Source: Candidatus Phaeomarinobacter ectocarpi
GTDB lineage: Bacteria > Pseudomonadota > Alphaproteobacteria > CGMCC-115125
DNA: 64,000 bases
Direction: 5' to 3'
Assembly: GCF_000689395.1 (NCBI RefSeq)
Contig: NZ_HG966617.1
Location: forward strand, 1,363,274 to 1,427,273
Below are positions 9,364-17,975 of the stretch, piece after piece (position 1 is the stretch's first letter; the number at the start of each line of letters is the position of its first letter). The position numbers were made by a program, and so were the translations under genes. Under the pieces are notes generated by a model. The model saw only the letters and a program-made list of their open reading frames with translations. It ran no database searches and was not told the DNA's origin.

Positions 9364-10506
9364 ATGCTCAGCCCCCATGACACCGAAGAACGCCGTCAGT
9401 TCCGCGATACGGTTCGCCGTTTTGTTGACACGGAAGTCCGCCCCCATGCGGATGAGTGGGACGAGGCGGAGGAGATTCCCTGGGAACTGCACGAGAAGGC
9501 AGGCGCGCTGGGCGTCTTTGGCTTTGGCATCGACGAAGCATATGGCGGCCTTGGTATGGACGACGCCTTCCTGCGCATGGCGTGGATGGAGGAAATGGGC
9601 AAGTCCGGGGCGAACGGGGTCCTCGCCGCGCTTGTGGGACGGACGATTTCTCTGGACCCGATCCAGAAACTGGCAACTGAGGAAATTCGCGAGCGGGTAC
9701 TCCCGGACGTGGTTGCAGGCCGCAAGGGATCGAGCCTGGCCATTACGGAACCATCCGGTGGGTCTGACGTCGCCAACATGAAAACCAGGGCTCACAAGGA
9801 CGGAAATTCCTGGGTGCTCAACGGGTCCAAGACCTTCATCACCGGCGGCATGAAAAGCGACTACTTTGTCGTCGGCGCCCGTACCGGCGGCGAAGGTCTC
9901 AACGACATTTCATTGTTCTTCGTTGAAAAGGACGCGCCCGGGTTTGAGCGCACCAAGCTGGGCAAGAAGATGGGCTGGTGGGCGTCAGATCAGGCGACAC
10001 TTTATTTCGACAATTGCCGCGTCCCCGCTGAAAATCTCATGGGCGAAGAAGGCCGCGGCTTTATCGAGATCATGAAGAACTTCAATCTTGAGCGCGTCGG
10101 GCTGACAGCTGAAGCTCTGGGCATGATGAAGGAAGCGCTGCGCTGCTCCATTGAGTGGGCACAGGAGCGCGAGACATTCGGCGCTCCAATGATCCAGCAT
10201 CAGGTCATCCGGCACAAAATTGCCGACATGTCCGCCAAGACGGATGCACTCGATGCCTACCTGCAGCAGATCTGTTACGCCATCAATGAGGGCGACATGC
10301 CGGTCGCAGAAATCTGCAAGGCGAAGTTCTTCGGCACGAAGGCATTGGAATTTGTGGCTTCCGAAGCCATGCAAATTCTGGGCGGCGCTGGCTATCTGCG
10401 CGGCAATTCGGTCGAGCGGATTTACCGGGAGGTCAAGGTTCTGGCCATCGGTGGTGGCTCAGAAGAAATCATGCGTGACCTGGCGGTGCGCCAGATGGGG
10501 CTTTAG
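9364..10506 (+). CDS. atuD: Acyl-CoA dehydrogenase, AtuD-like (citronellyl-CoA dehydrogenase candidate)
   Basis: FAD-dependent alpha,beta-dehydrogenase of an acyl-CoA, 380 residues with the usual N-terminal helical, central beta (SLAITEPSGGSDVANM, 124-139) and C-terminal helical domains. The place of the MCAD catalytic Glu is glycine (AIGGGSEEIM), while Glu243 sits in FNLERVGL, matching the catalytic base of isovaleryl-CoA and long-chain enzymes. That arrangement fits a branched substrate. GAGGAG stands seven bases before the ATG. Its stop overlaps by four bases the stop of the convergent TetR gene. With AtuR, AtuA, AtuC, AtuE and AtuF around it, the likely reaction is citronellyl-CoA to geranyl-CoA. 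Confidence 0.85.
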   Translation: MLSPHDTEERRQFRDTVRRFVDTEVRPHADEWDEAEEIPWELHEKAGALGVFGFGIDEAYGGLGMDDAFLRMAWMEEMGKSGANGVLAALVGRTISLDPIQKLATEEIRERVLPDVVAGRKGSSLAITEPSGGSDVANMKTRAHKDGNSWVLNGSKTFITGGMKSDYFVVGARTGGEGLNDISLFFVEKDAPGFERTKLGKKMGWWASDQATLYFDNCRVPAENLMGEEGRGFIEIMKNFNLERVGLTAEALGMMKEALRCSIEWAQERETFGAPMIQHQVIRHKIADMSAKTDALDAYLQQICYAINEGDMPVAEICKAKFFGTKALEFVASEAMQILGGAGYLRGNSVERIYREVKVLAIGGGSEEIMRDLAVRQMGL

Positions 10507-11117
10507 TCAGCCTCGGCCTGCAAGCCGCGAAGTAACATGTCGCAGGTTTCCCGGTATAGGCTGCTTGCCTGTGCCACGCCCCACGCTTCCATGTGAACTG
10601 GTAGGGAAATCGTGCCGTGCAGTGCTGCCCACAGGGACTGGGCCATGAGGTCGGCATCACCGCGACGCACTGCTCCCAGGGCCTGCGCGTCGCGAATTGC
10701 ATCTCGCAGCACGACATGGAGTGGCAGGCCATTCAAGGATTGCACCTCAGGTGGCGGTGTCTGCGTCGGGCGCACATGCATCAGCGCGCCTTGGTAGATG
10801 TCCGGGTTACGCAGGGCAAAATCGAGATACATGTCCAGCACAGTGCGCAGCCGCTCTACAGGATCGGCAATCCCGTGCGTCCTATCGTGCATCTCGCTCA
10901 ACCAGGCCACAATAGGATCCCGCCACAGGGATTCGATCAGGATACGGATCGTTGGAAAGTACGAATAGATGCTCGCAGGCGATAAGCCGGCCCGAGCAGC
11001 AACTGAGCGTAGGGACACGGCATCGAGGCCGCCTTCGCGGTACAGCGCGAGGGCATGGGATCGGATTGTTTCGCGCGTCTGGGCGCGTTGTTCCGCCGTC
11101 AGATATGGTCGGGCCAT
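10503..11117 (-). CDS. TetR/AcrR family regulator paired with Coq4
   Basis: 204 residues. The N-terminal helix-turn-helix (about residues 14-60, ending in LRSVAARAGLSPASIYSYF) is typical; the C-terminal domain has no recognised ligand. The start has GAGGCG upstream and follows the Coq4-family gene by 10 bp, so both are likely read from one promoter beyond 11844, where a 28-bp inverted repeat is found. Convergent with the acyl-CoA dehydrogenase, stops overlapping by 4 bp. It may control its own operon; nothing in the sequence names the inducer. Confidence 0.82.
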   Translation of the reverse strand: MARPYLTAEQRAQTRETIRSHALALYREGGLDAVSLRSVAARAGLSPASIYSYFPTIRILIESLWRDPIVAWLSEMHDRTHGIADPVERLRTVLDMYLDFALRNPDIYQGALMHVRPTQTPPPEVQSLNGLPLHVVLRDAIRDAQALGAVRRGDADLMAQSLWAALHGTISLPVHMEAWGVAQASSLYRETCDMLLRGLQAEAD

Positions 11118-11127
11118 TGCAAGCGCC

Positions 11128-11844
11128 TCAGGCAGCGGAGGCAGTGTCCGGTGCGCCTACCCGGTCAAGGCCGTAGGCCGCGCGCAGGTCCGACAACGGA
11201 CGCTCCAGCATGGTCTCCCACTTTTCGAATTGCAGGTTCTCCGCCTGCCGGCCGTAGTGCCACCCGGCGCTGATGGCGTCCATCATCGGGCCGATGGTCT
11301 TGGGATCAAGCAGGGTCATTCGCGTCGTTACCACCGACATCCACATCCCGAAATATGGAAACCGTATCTGCGCTAGGCAGAACGCCTGAAGCGCAATTTC
11401 CCCGGATGATGTCGGTTCGTAGCCAGTCAACACATGCAACAGGTCATGGATCTGGAAGCCGCGGATGATGGCGTAGCGCAGCGCGGCCGGCATGCGGTCA
11501 AGCTGTCCGGACGCTTCAAGAGATTTATGAAAATCCCGGTAGTTGACCGCAATGTTCTTCTCCAGCCCGTTGGACACGATAAAATCGTAGTAACCAAGGC
11601 CGAGTGATCCCGCGGGCATATCCTTTAGTGTGTCGAGCTCGAGCGGATCGCTGAAATAGCCTTCTTCCAGAAAGGCCTTTTGCGCGGGGATACTCTCGAA
11701 GTCCGCCATGTAGTCGGCGATCACGTTTTGCGGTGCTGTCTCCCACCACTGATTGAAGAGCAGATGCACCCCGTGTTTTTGCGGATCATCAAAGGTCTTC
11801 AGCAATTCTCCCGCGAAACTGCGGTCCAGTGTGATCGCGCCCAT
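11128..11844 (-). CDS. coq4: Coq4 family protein (ubiquinone biosynthesis)
   Basis: 238 residues with the metal-binding signature HDxxH(x)11E: His133, Asp134, His137 and Glu149 in IHDLLHVLTG...GE. Coq4 has been linked to C1 decarboxylation/hydroxylation of the ubiquinone ring precursor and to organising other Coq proteins. No other coq gene lies near it; instead it forms an operon with a TetR gene. GGAGGGG precedes the ATG at a good distance. Because some alphaproteobacterial genomes carry Coq4 paralogues outside ubiquinone operons, it may not be the housekeeping copy. Confidence 0.82.
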   Translation of the reverse strand: MGAITLDRSFAGELLKTFDDPQKHGVHLLFNQWWETAPQNVIADYMADFESIPAQKAFLEEGYFSDPLELDTLKDMPAGSLGLGYYDFIVSNGLEKNIAVNYRDFHKSLEASGQLDRMPAALRYAIIRGFQIHDLLHVLTGYEPTSSGEIALQAFCLAQIRFPYFGMWMSVVTTRMTLLDPKTIGPMMDAISAGWHYGRQAENLQFEKWETMLERPLSDLRAAYGLDRVGAPDTASAA

Positions 11845-11870
11845 AGTCCCCTCCCATTACATTCGTTTCA

Positions 11871-11898
11871 TAGTTAATTGACCATGTTCAAATAACTA
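11871..11898. promoter_or_regulatory. 28-bp inverted repeat, candidate operator of the Coq4-TetR operon
   Basis: TAGTTAATTGA (11871-11881) and TCAAATAACTA (11888-11898) are reverse complements at 10 of 11 positions around a 6-bp spacer. It lies 27 bp upstream of the Coq4 start in an A+T-rich stretch, the position expected for TetR autoregulation. Confidence 0.6.
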
Positions 11899-11995
11899 AT
11901 GCAAGGAACGGCTAGAATGCGTTCTTGAGACGGTTCTGTTGCCGCAAGGATTCGTTCATAGCCCGGTCTTACTCTCTGGCTGATTGGAGTTTTTG

Positions 11996-12379
11996 ATGCG
12001 TATTTATCTTTGCCTGACCGCACTGGCAGTCGCTTTGGCGATGCCGGCCAATGCCAACAACGAATCGACACTGCCCCAGTGCCAGCCATCATCGCTAGGC
12101 GCCACGGCATGTATGCAAGGCGTGCTTTGCGAATGCACTCAAGTGCGCGGCGGCACAATCACCGGCGAACTCTCAGGCGTAAAATGGAACTGCGATGCGT
12201 TGCGGCCGCGCTGCGGCGATGAGGCCTCCCTCGGCGACGGTGGCGTGTCGGCAACCATCCCGCACACAGAGTTTCAGTATCCGCAGTCAGTCGGCATTGA
12301 TCGCAGTGAAGAGACCACGATCATTCAGCAGAACCAGACGGCCAATCCTGAGAACACCAACGTCAACATCAACCCATAA
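11996..12379 (+). CDS. Secreted hypothetical protein with paired cysteines
   Basis: 127 residues, not recognised. Residues 1-19 form a signal peptide (MRIYLCLTALAVALAMPANA) with an ANA cleavage site. The mature part has cysteines near 29, 39, 45, 47, 66 and 73, which suggests disulfides, and an Asn/Gln-rich tail. ATG 11996 is chosen because GGAG lies six bases upstream; a TTG 12 bp earlier is also open. Likely periplasmic or exported. It is divergent from the Coq4 gene and convergent with the lipoprotein gene that follows. Confidence 0.6.
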   Translation: MRIYLCLTALAVALAMPANANNESTLPQCQPSSLGATACMQGVLCECTQVRGGTITGELSGVKWNCDALRPRCGDEASLGDGGVSATIPHTEFQYPQSVGIDRSEETTIIQQNQTANPENTNVNINP

Positions 12380-12399
12380 CTGTTGCGTTGCGATGTGGC

Positions 12400-12843
12400 T
12401 TAGGTGCAGGTGTAGTTGACCCTGATTTCAGCGCCCATCGCCCTCTCCTGCGGATCGTAGTCCCGACTGGAGCTGATGATTTCGCCTTGTGCAGGAGCGA
12501 TGCAACGGCGGGCGATCTCGTCCTGGGCCACTAGCATCATCTCGTTCCAATGGCGCTCTTTGACGCCGCCAGGTCCCCGGTTGGTCGGATGATAGGACAC
12601 AAGCACCTCATACACCGGCTTTTGCAGGAGGATCTGATCCTGAAGTGTGATCCAGGCAATGTTGTAGGTCCCATGCTCGCCGACGACGGCTCCACGCGGT
12701 CCCCTCTCAAACAGGCCTTTGTGCTGGGACGGCTGCTGGCCGGATGTCGTCTGGCAACCGGCGATGAGAATCGCCAAAGAAGCGGCCAGAAATGGCCTGC
12801 CAAAGCCGCTGGAATGCAAGATTGCCTGAAATGGGTCTTTCAT
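12400..12843 (-). CDS. Small lipoprotein, hypothetical
   Basis: 147 residues from the ATG at 12843, preceded by GGGAGAG. The N-terminus carries a hydrophobic stretch ending in the lipobox LIAGC (Cys near residue 30), so the mature protein should be lipid-anchored. The rest is soluble with two cysteines, one at the very C-terminus (YTCT). No family recognised. It is divergent from the mechanosensitive channel gene. Confidence 0.62.
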   Translation of the reverse strand: MKDPFQAILHSSGFGRPFLAASLAILIAGCQTTSGQQPSQHKGLFERGPRGAVVGEHGTYNIAWITLQDQILLQKPVYEVLVSYHPTNRGPGGVKERHWNEMMLVAQDEIARRCIAPAQGEIISSSRDYDPQERAMGAEIRVNYTCT

Positions 12844-12937
12844 GCTGTATCTCTCCCTTGCGCCGAGCCTGATTTGTGGAATCCGCTGCGGCAAAGCACC
12901 CGTGCTTAAGTAAACCTAACATATTGCGAGTGGCCCG

Positions 12938-13783
12938 ATGGACGAAAACATCCAGACAATGACTGACCAGGCAACGGAAACTCTTGGGGCGCTGGCCGTG
13001 ACCTATGGCATTAGCTTGGTCGGTGCCATCGTCATTCTCATCATCGGTTTTTGGGTCGCCAACCGCGCGCGCATTGCAGTCGTGCGGCTGATGGAACGAT
13101 TTGACGAGATCGATCAGACACTCACCTCGTTCCTTGCCGGGCTGGTTCGCTACATAATCATTGCCGTTACAATCCTTGCCGTCCTGGCTGAATTTGGCGT
13201 TCAGACGGCAAGTCTGTTGGCTGTAATGGGTGCTGCCGGCCTAGCCGTAGGCCTTGCACTCCAAGGGACACTCTCCAATGTGGCGGCGGGTGTCATGCTG
13301 CTGTTTCTGCGGCCGTTCAAGCTGGGCGACTATATCGAGGCTGGTGGTGTGTCCGGTTCGGTAAAAGCCATCACCCTCTTTCGGACTGAGCTTTCCACTC
13401 CGGACAATGTGCAGGTATTCGTACCCAACAGCGATGTTTGGGGATCCGCAATCAGCAATTACAGCTACAATTCAACCCGCCGCGTCGAGATTGAATGCGG
13501 CATCGCCTACGATGATGATATTGGCAAGGCGTTTGAAGTGATGCGCAGCGTGGTTGCCGAGGACGCGCGCGTTCTGGCAACGCCTGCACCGATGGTGGCC
13601 GTGAAGACTCTCGGGGACAGTTCCGTCAATGTGATTTGCCGTGTATGGGTCAAATCAGGTGACTATTGGCCCTTCACCTTCGACAAGCAGCGTGAGATCA
13701 AAGAAGGCTATGATGCTGCAGGGCTCAACATTCCCTTCCCGACTCGCACGGTTTATCAAATCGATGAAAAATCGGCTGACTGA
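12938..13783 (+). CDS. mscS: Small-conductance mechanosensitive channel, MscS family
   Basis: 281 residues, the short MscS architecture of E. coli. Three membrane segments at about 17-40, 61-84 and 88-122; the third is the pore-lining helix rich in Gly and Ala (MGAAGLAVGLALQGTLSNVAAG) that continues into LRPFKLGDYIE and the beta domain with VPNSD. It opens on hypo-osmotic shock to release solutes from the cytoplasm. The next gene (HspQ-like) follows after 32 bp on the same strand. Confidence 0.92.
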   Translation: MDENIQTMTDQATETLGALAVTYGISLVGAIVILIIGFWVANRARIAVVRLMERFDEIDQTLTSFLAGLVRYIIIAVTILAVLAEFGVQTASLLAVMGAAGLAVGLALQGTLSNVAAGVMLLFLRPFKLGDYIEAGGVSGSVKAITLFRTELSTPDNVQVFVPNSDVWGSAISNYSYNSTRRVEIECGIAYDDDIGKAFEVMRSVVAEDARVLATPAPMVAVKTLGDSSVNVICRVWVKSGDYWPFTFDKQREIKEGYDAAGLNIPFPTRTVYQIDEKSAD

Positions 13784-13815
13784 CGTAACTGCTGAAAGAG
13801 ACTGACCCAGAGCCA

Positions 13816-14145
13816 ATGGTACACAGCGAAGCCAAATTCCAGATCGGCCAGGTAGTGAAACACCGCCTGTTCCCGTTTAGAGGTGTCATCTTTGATGTCG
13901 ACCCGGTGTTCAACAACACCGAGGAATGGTGGCTTGCGATCCCCGAGCATCTGCGTCCGCGCAAGGACCAGCCGTTTTATCACTTGCTCGCTGAAAACGA
14001 TGAGACGGAATACGAGGCTTATGTGTCCGAGCAAAACCTGCTGATCGACGAAACCGGCAAGCCGGTCCGCCATCCGCAGGTGAAGGAAATGTTTGGCGAC
14101 CTGAAGGATGGCCTCTACGCCATTCTGCCAGGGTCAGCGCACTAG
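13816..14145 (+). CDS. hspQ: HspQ-like heat shock protein / YccV-like hemimethylated DNA-binding domain
   Basis: 109 residues, full length for HspQ. The family signature KFQIGQVVKHRLFPFRGVIFDVDP (starting near residue 7) and the YHLLAENDETEYEAYVSEQNL segment are clear. In enterobacteria HspQ is a specificity factor for Lon protease and was earlier linked to DnaA stability. Its stop overlaps by four bases the stop of the convergent VOC gene. Confidence 0.88.
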   Translation: MVHSEAKFQIGQVVKHRLFPFRGVIFDVDPVFNNTEEWWLAIPEHLRPRKDQPFYHLLAENDETEYEAYVSEQNLLIDETGKPVRHPQVKEMFGDLKDGLYAILPGSAH

Positions 14146-15047
14146 GCTGTTTCGTCGGCGTCTGGGGCAGCGTCGGGGTCCGGCCCGACAATCAACACCG
14201 GAACACCACCGCTCTTGTCCCGCACCGTGGCGACAAGCGTGCCCGGTTTGCGTCCTTTTCTCACATCCGAGACATTCACCCCACTGGATGCCAGACGGTC
14301 ACGAGCGGCAGCCACATCGCGCGCCCTGAACGCCATACCCCAATACACTGATCGTGCATCCAAAGGCATGGCCGGTGTTTTTTCATCGCCATATCGCTGT
14401 ATCACCTCAAGAGTGATGCCGCCCAGTCGGAAGAACATCATCCGTGCACCCCATTGCTTGGCGTCTCGATCAAGTGCCAGGCGAATGCCCATCTTGTCCC
14501 CGAACACGGATATGGCTTTGTCGCCGTCCGGCGTGTTGACCACCACATGGTCAACCGCATGGAAGGTGGCGTCTGGGGCCGTTTGCGGCGCTGCGAGGGG
14601 CCGCGTGCTCGCATCCGACACATGTTCAATCGCAAACAGAAACAGGCCGAGTACGTCCTCCTTGGACACGTACACGTTGCGCCACTGGCGTACGCTCCCG
14701 TCGGGACTATGCCCTTCTCCGGGTTGCGGAGGCGTCGCCCGTAGGCCCTTTTGTTGCCATTCGTCGGACGTGGCCTGTGCATCGTCTGTGCCGAAGGTGA
14801 TGCCAAACAGGCCATCGCCCTTCTTCTTCAGATGGTCGCGAAGCTGTTCAGCGAACGCGCCCTCACCAACCGGCGTGATCAGCTCTATGTAGGTGTTCTC
14901 AAGCTGAAAGATGGCGTTTGCCGTGCCGTAGTCAGGATGGCTGCCGCGAATAGAAACTGCCCTGCCCGTCAGAACCTCATAGTCGCGAGTCACCGCGTCC
15001 AGATCACCGACGGCAACAAGTACATGGTCAACTTGGTTCAACGGCAT
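14142..15047 (-). CDS. Two-domain VOC (glyoxalase-like) protein
   Basis: 301 residues with two related beta-alpha-beta-beta-beta units, beginning VDHVLVAVGDLDAV and VDHVVVNTPDGDKAI. The N-terminal half resembles the Glyoxalase_3-like module (NAIFQLENTYIELITP). Such proteins bind a metal between the modules, but the reaction cannot be told. Two ATG codons lie six bases apart; the one at 15047 has GGAGGG eight bases upstream and is preferred. It follows the old-yellow-enzyme gene on the same strand. Confidence 0.75.
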   Translation of the reverse strand: MPLNQVDHVLVAVGDLDAVTRDYEVLTGRAVSIRGSHPDYGTANAIFQLENTYIELITPVGEGAFAEQLRDHLKKKGDGLFGITFGTDDAQATSDEWQQKGLRATPPQPGEGHSPDGSVRQWRNVYVSKEDVLGLFLFAIEHVSDASTRPLAAPQTAPDATFHAVDHVVVNTPDGDKAISVFGDKMGIRLALDRDAKQWGARMMFFRLGGITLEVIQRYGDEKTPAMPLDARSVYWGMAFRARDVAAARDRLASSGVNVSDVRKGRKPGTLVATVRDKSGGVPVLIVGPDPDAAPDADETA

Positions 15048-15152
15048 GGGCATATCCCTCCAGCAGGTATGCAGCTCTCATTACGCGGTCGGGAGGCATG
15101 TTTCCATGCCTCCCAAAAGCTGACCGCTCAAGGCTTTGCGGTTGCGTGGCGA

Positions 15153-16259
15153 CTAGTAGAGTGTAGCCAGAGCTTCCTTTGTGAACGGGTTCAGATTGTC
15201 GAACTGGCCCTTGTGGATCTTCGCAGCCCATTCATGGTCACTTATGAGCGCCCGGCCAACGGCGATGAGGTCGAACTCATCCGCTTCCATGCGTTCCAGA
15301 AGGTCGTCCATATGGCCCTCGTCATTTGCCGCGTCCATACCGGCAAATGTTGCAATGAACTCTTCATTGAGGCTGACACTACCAACCGAAATTGTCGGTT
15401 TTCCTGTCAGCTTTTTCGTCCAGCCGGCGAGGTTCATGTTCGAGCCTTCAAACTCCGGCTCCCAGAAGCGGCGCGTTGAGCAATGGAAGATATCGACACC
15501 CGCATCTGTCAGCGGTGCCAGGAATGCTTCGAGTTCACCCTGGGTTGGCGCAAGGCGGGCATCGTAGTCCTGCTGCTTCCACTGTGAGTAACGCAGGATG
15601 ATCGGGAAGTCCGGGCTTGTTGCCGCGCGACAGGCCTTGACGATTTCCTCGCCCAGGTGAACGCGCTTCAGCTGGTTGCCGCCAAAGGCATCGGATCGCT
15701 CATTTGTGCCGCCCCAGAAGAACTGATCAATGATGTAGCCATGGGCGCCATGAATCTCGATGCCATCAAAACCGATGCGCTGAGCGTCCGCGGCCCCCTT
15801 GGCAAATGCTGCAATCAGATCAGCCACATCGTTTTCAGTCATCGGTTCGGCAACCTGCTTGCCCGGCTTGACCATGCCGGAAGGTCCAGCGCTTGGCAGA
15901 TCGGGGTTTGGACCAGTGCCTGGTTTGCGCATCATGCCCACGTGCCAGAGCTGCGGCATGATCTTGCCGCCAACGGAATGCACTTCTTTCACGACATTGG
16001 CCCAGCCTTTGAGCGATGCTTCGCCGTGAAACGCTGGAACATTCGTGTCAAAGCTGGCAACCGGGTGATCCACGGTCGTACCTTCAGTGATGATGAGGCC
16101 GACTTCGGCTTCCGCACGGCGGCGGTAGTAGTCGGCCACGTTCTGGCCGGGGATCTGGTTTGGTGACTGGCTGCGTGTCATGGGTGCCATGACAATGCGA
16201 TTGGAAAGCGAGAGTGGGCCGAGCTTGAACGGCCGAAAAAGCGTGTCTACGGAGGTCAT
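15153..16259 (-). CDS. NADH:flavin oxidoreductase, old yellow enzyme family
   Basis: 368-residue TIM-barrel flavoprotein that reduces activated C=C bonds, using FMN and NAD(P)H. Substrate-binding His170 and His173 (HGAHGYIIDQF), acid Tyr175 and N-terminal MAPMTRS are visible. The HxxH pair is usual in YqjM/OPR-like members, while classical yeast enzymes have HxxN. It begins a leftward pair with the VOC gene; physiological substrate unknown, perhaps an enoate or a nitro compound. Confidence 0.9.
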   Translation of the reverse strand: MTSVDTLFRPFKLGPLSLSNRIVMAPMTRSQSPNQIPGQNVADYYRRRAEAEVGLIITEGTTVDHPVASFDTNVPAFHGEASLKGWANVVKEVHSVGGKIMPQLWHVGMMRKPGTGPNPDLPSAGPSGMVKPGKQVAEPMTENDVADLIAAFAKGAADAQRIGFDGIEIHGAHGYIIDQFFWGGTNERSDAFGGNQLKRVHLGEEIVKACRAATSPDFPIILRYSQWKQQDYDARLAPTQGELEAFLAPLTDAGVDIFHCSTRRFWEPEFEGSNMNLAGWTKKLTGKPTISVGSVSLNEEFIATFAGMDAANDEGHMDDLLERMEADEFDLIAVGRALISDHEWAAKIHKGQFDNLNPFTKEALATLY

Positions 16260-16376
16260 GATAATCCACGTTCTAGATGGGGAAATATGTTCGCCGCGTA
16301 TTTAGCAGCAAATGGGGGAATGGGCTAATGTCGCCGCATATTGGGCCTGATCGAACGATCCACAAGGGAAAAACCC

Positions 16377-17099
16377 GTGCGCAAAGAACACCGCCCCCAT
16401 TGGGCCAAACGCCTGCACCGCTTGTATCAGCGAGCTTGGGTCAAACACTTCCTGGAACCACAATTTGATTCTGTGGGCCCCTATCTGGATGCCGGGCACC
16501 CGAAATATGTAAGCCTTTATGGGCCGAATATTTCAATCGGCAGGTGCGCCACCCTTCGGACCACACCTGCCTACCCCATCACCCTTACTGTCTGGACAAG
16601 CGCCGATCGCGAAGGCCGGATCGACATGGGGGACTATGTGCTGATCAGCCCGGGCACCCGCATCCTGTCGTCGGACAATGTCACCATTGGCAGCAACACG
16701 ATGATCGCCGGTGAGGTCTATATCTCGGATTCCGACTGGCATGACGTTTATGACCGCACCAGCGAACAGGGTGCCCACAAGCCGATTGCTGTGGAGGAGA
16801 ATGTCTGGCTGGGCTATGGCGTTAAGGTCTGCAAGGGCGTGACAATAGGCAAAAATTCGGTGATTGGTGCCGGGTCCGTTGTCGCGAAGTCCATCCCGGC
16901 AAACGTCATCGCTGTCGGCAATCCTGCCCGTGTCGTGCGTGAGCTTGATCCCGACCGAGCCATAAAGAAGCGCGAAGACCTCTATGCGGACCCCGATGCC
17001 CTGATGGCTGAAATGCAGCAACTGGAGCGATATTTTTTGCGCAACAACTCTCTGTTCTCGTGGCTGCGCGCGTTGGTCGCACCCTCAAGAAACGACTAG
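16377..17099 (+). CDS. Hexapeptide-repeat (left-handed beta helix) acyltransferase
   Basis: 240 residues with imperfect hexapeptide repeats from about 50 to 185 (GPNISIGRCATL, IDMGDYVLISPG, VTIGSNTMIAGEV, VTIGKNSVIGAGSVV), ending in IPANVIAVGNPARVV, the usual end of WbbJ/Maa-type transferases. Likely O- or N-acetylates a sugar or surface polymer. A GTG at 16377 has AAGGG eight bases upstream; a TTG 36 bases earlier is in frame but has no clear ribosome site. Divergent from the old-yellow-enzyme gene. Confidence 0.8.
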   Translation: MRKEHRPHWAKRLHRLYQRAWVKHFLEPQFDSVGPYLDAGHPKYVSLYGPNISIGRCATLRTTPAYPITLTVWTSADREGRIDMGDYVLISPGTRILSSDNVTIGSNTMIAGEVYISDSDWHDVYDRTSEQGAHKPIAVEENVWLGYGVKVCKGVTIGKNSVIGAGSVVAKSIPANVIAVGNPARVVRELDPDRAIKKREDLYADPDALMAEMQQLERYFLRNNSLFSWLRALVAPSRND

Positions 17100-17210
17100 G
17101 CCCCTTGGGCTGATCCAGATCAAAGCGACTCCCGGCCTTCCGCCCATAGCCTTTGGGGGTGTTGAAGATGCGCAGGCACATCCAGCCTGTGCTCAATGGG
17201 AGTTCACATC

Positions 17211-17339
17211 ATGGATACCGGAAACATTGCCTATCTCGCCATGGTCGGCGTTGGCATGCTGTCTTTTGCAGTGACGCTTTTCGTCTGCTCAATGGTCGCA
17301 GCAGATCGCTCGGACCCCTTCGGTTCCGCAGCCGACTAA
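17211..17339 (+). CDS. Small single-pass membrane protein (42 aa)
   Basis: A short open frame, MDTGNIAYLAMVGVGMLS..., with one hydrophobic helix at about residues 6-30 and a polar tail (ADRSDPFGSAAD). GGGAG lies nine bases before the ATG. The composition is protein-like and coding wobble is GC-rich as in its neighbours. No family is recognised; it stands alone between the acyltransferase and the IalB gene. Confidence 0.55.
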   Translation: MDTGNIAYLAMVGVGMLSFAVTLFVCSMVAADRSDPFGSAAD

Positions 17340-17369
17340 ACGACGTGTCCCGGTCTGGCCACCTGCGCG

Positions 17370-17975
17370 TTACTGCGCAGGGGCTGTCAGGGATGGCTGC
17401 GTTGCAACAGGCTTGCGGGCCGTAATTGCGTTGTACGCTGCGGTGAAGCCCGTCAGTGATACGGGTGCATCAATCCGCTGGCCGCGATAGCCGAATGAAA
17501 TCTTCATCGTGTTGCCGTTCTTGAGCGTGTTCACGAGATCTGCGCTCAAGGGTGCCGTTGCCCGGCAGCCTGCCGTGGTGCAGTTGGTGTATGGCGCAGC
17601 CATCTGCTGACCTTCGTCAACCTGGAGCCCCACGCCAAGCGGCAGTTCTACGCCAAGCGGTGTGCGTGACACCATCAACAGGTCCGCCGTACGCGGATGA
17701 TATGCGATCGTCACATGAAGTAGCACTTCCTTTGTGTCTGCATTGGAAAGGACCTGCTGCATAGAGCAGAATTCCTTACCTTCTGACGGCGTGCATTCAA
17801 ACACCCACATTCCATGCTGTTCCACAACCGACGGCTCAACCTTTGCGCCTTCGGCCTGTTGTGCCTGCGCACTGCTAAACCCGGCAAGAGCAATCAAAGC
17901 AGCACCGGCAGTCACACCCAGTTTGTGAGGGCTCATGAGGCTGCGGAGTGAACGGCGGATCGTGTGGCGGATCAT
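17370..17975 (-). CDS. IalB-family (invasion associated locus B) periplasmic protein
   Basis: 201 residues with a long signal sequence (basic residues, hydrophobic core at about 20-35, AQA cleavage). The mature part shows the IalB pattern: WVFECTPSEGKEFCSMQQ, LPLGVGLQVDEG, NCTTAGCRATAPLS, each holding cysteine pairs. The family is common in alphaproteobacteria, in most cases with no tie to invasion, and its biochemical role is not known. AGGAAC lies seven bases upstream of the ATG. Confidence 0.85.
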   Translation of the reverse strand: MIRHTIRRSLRSLMSPHKLGVTAGAALIALAGFSSAQAQQAEGAKVEPSVVEQHGMWVFECTPSEGKEFCSMQQVLSNADTKEVLLHVTIAYHPRTADLLMVSRTPLGVELPLGVGLQVDEGQQMAAPYTNCTTAGCRATAPLSADLVNTLKNGNTMKISFGYRGQRIDAPVSLTGFTAAYNAITARKPVATQPSLTAPAQ

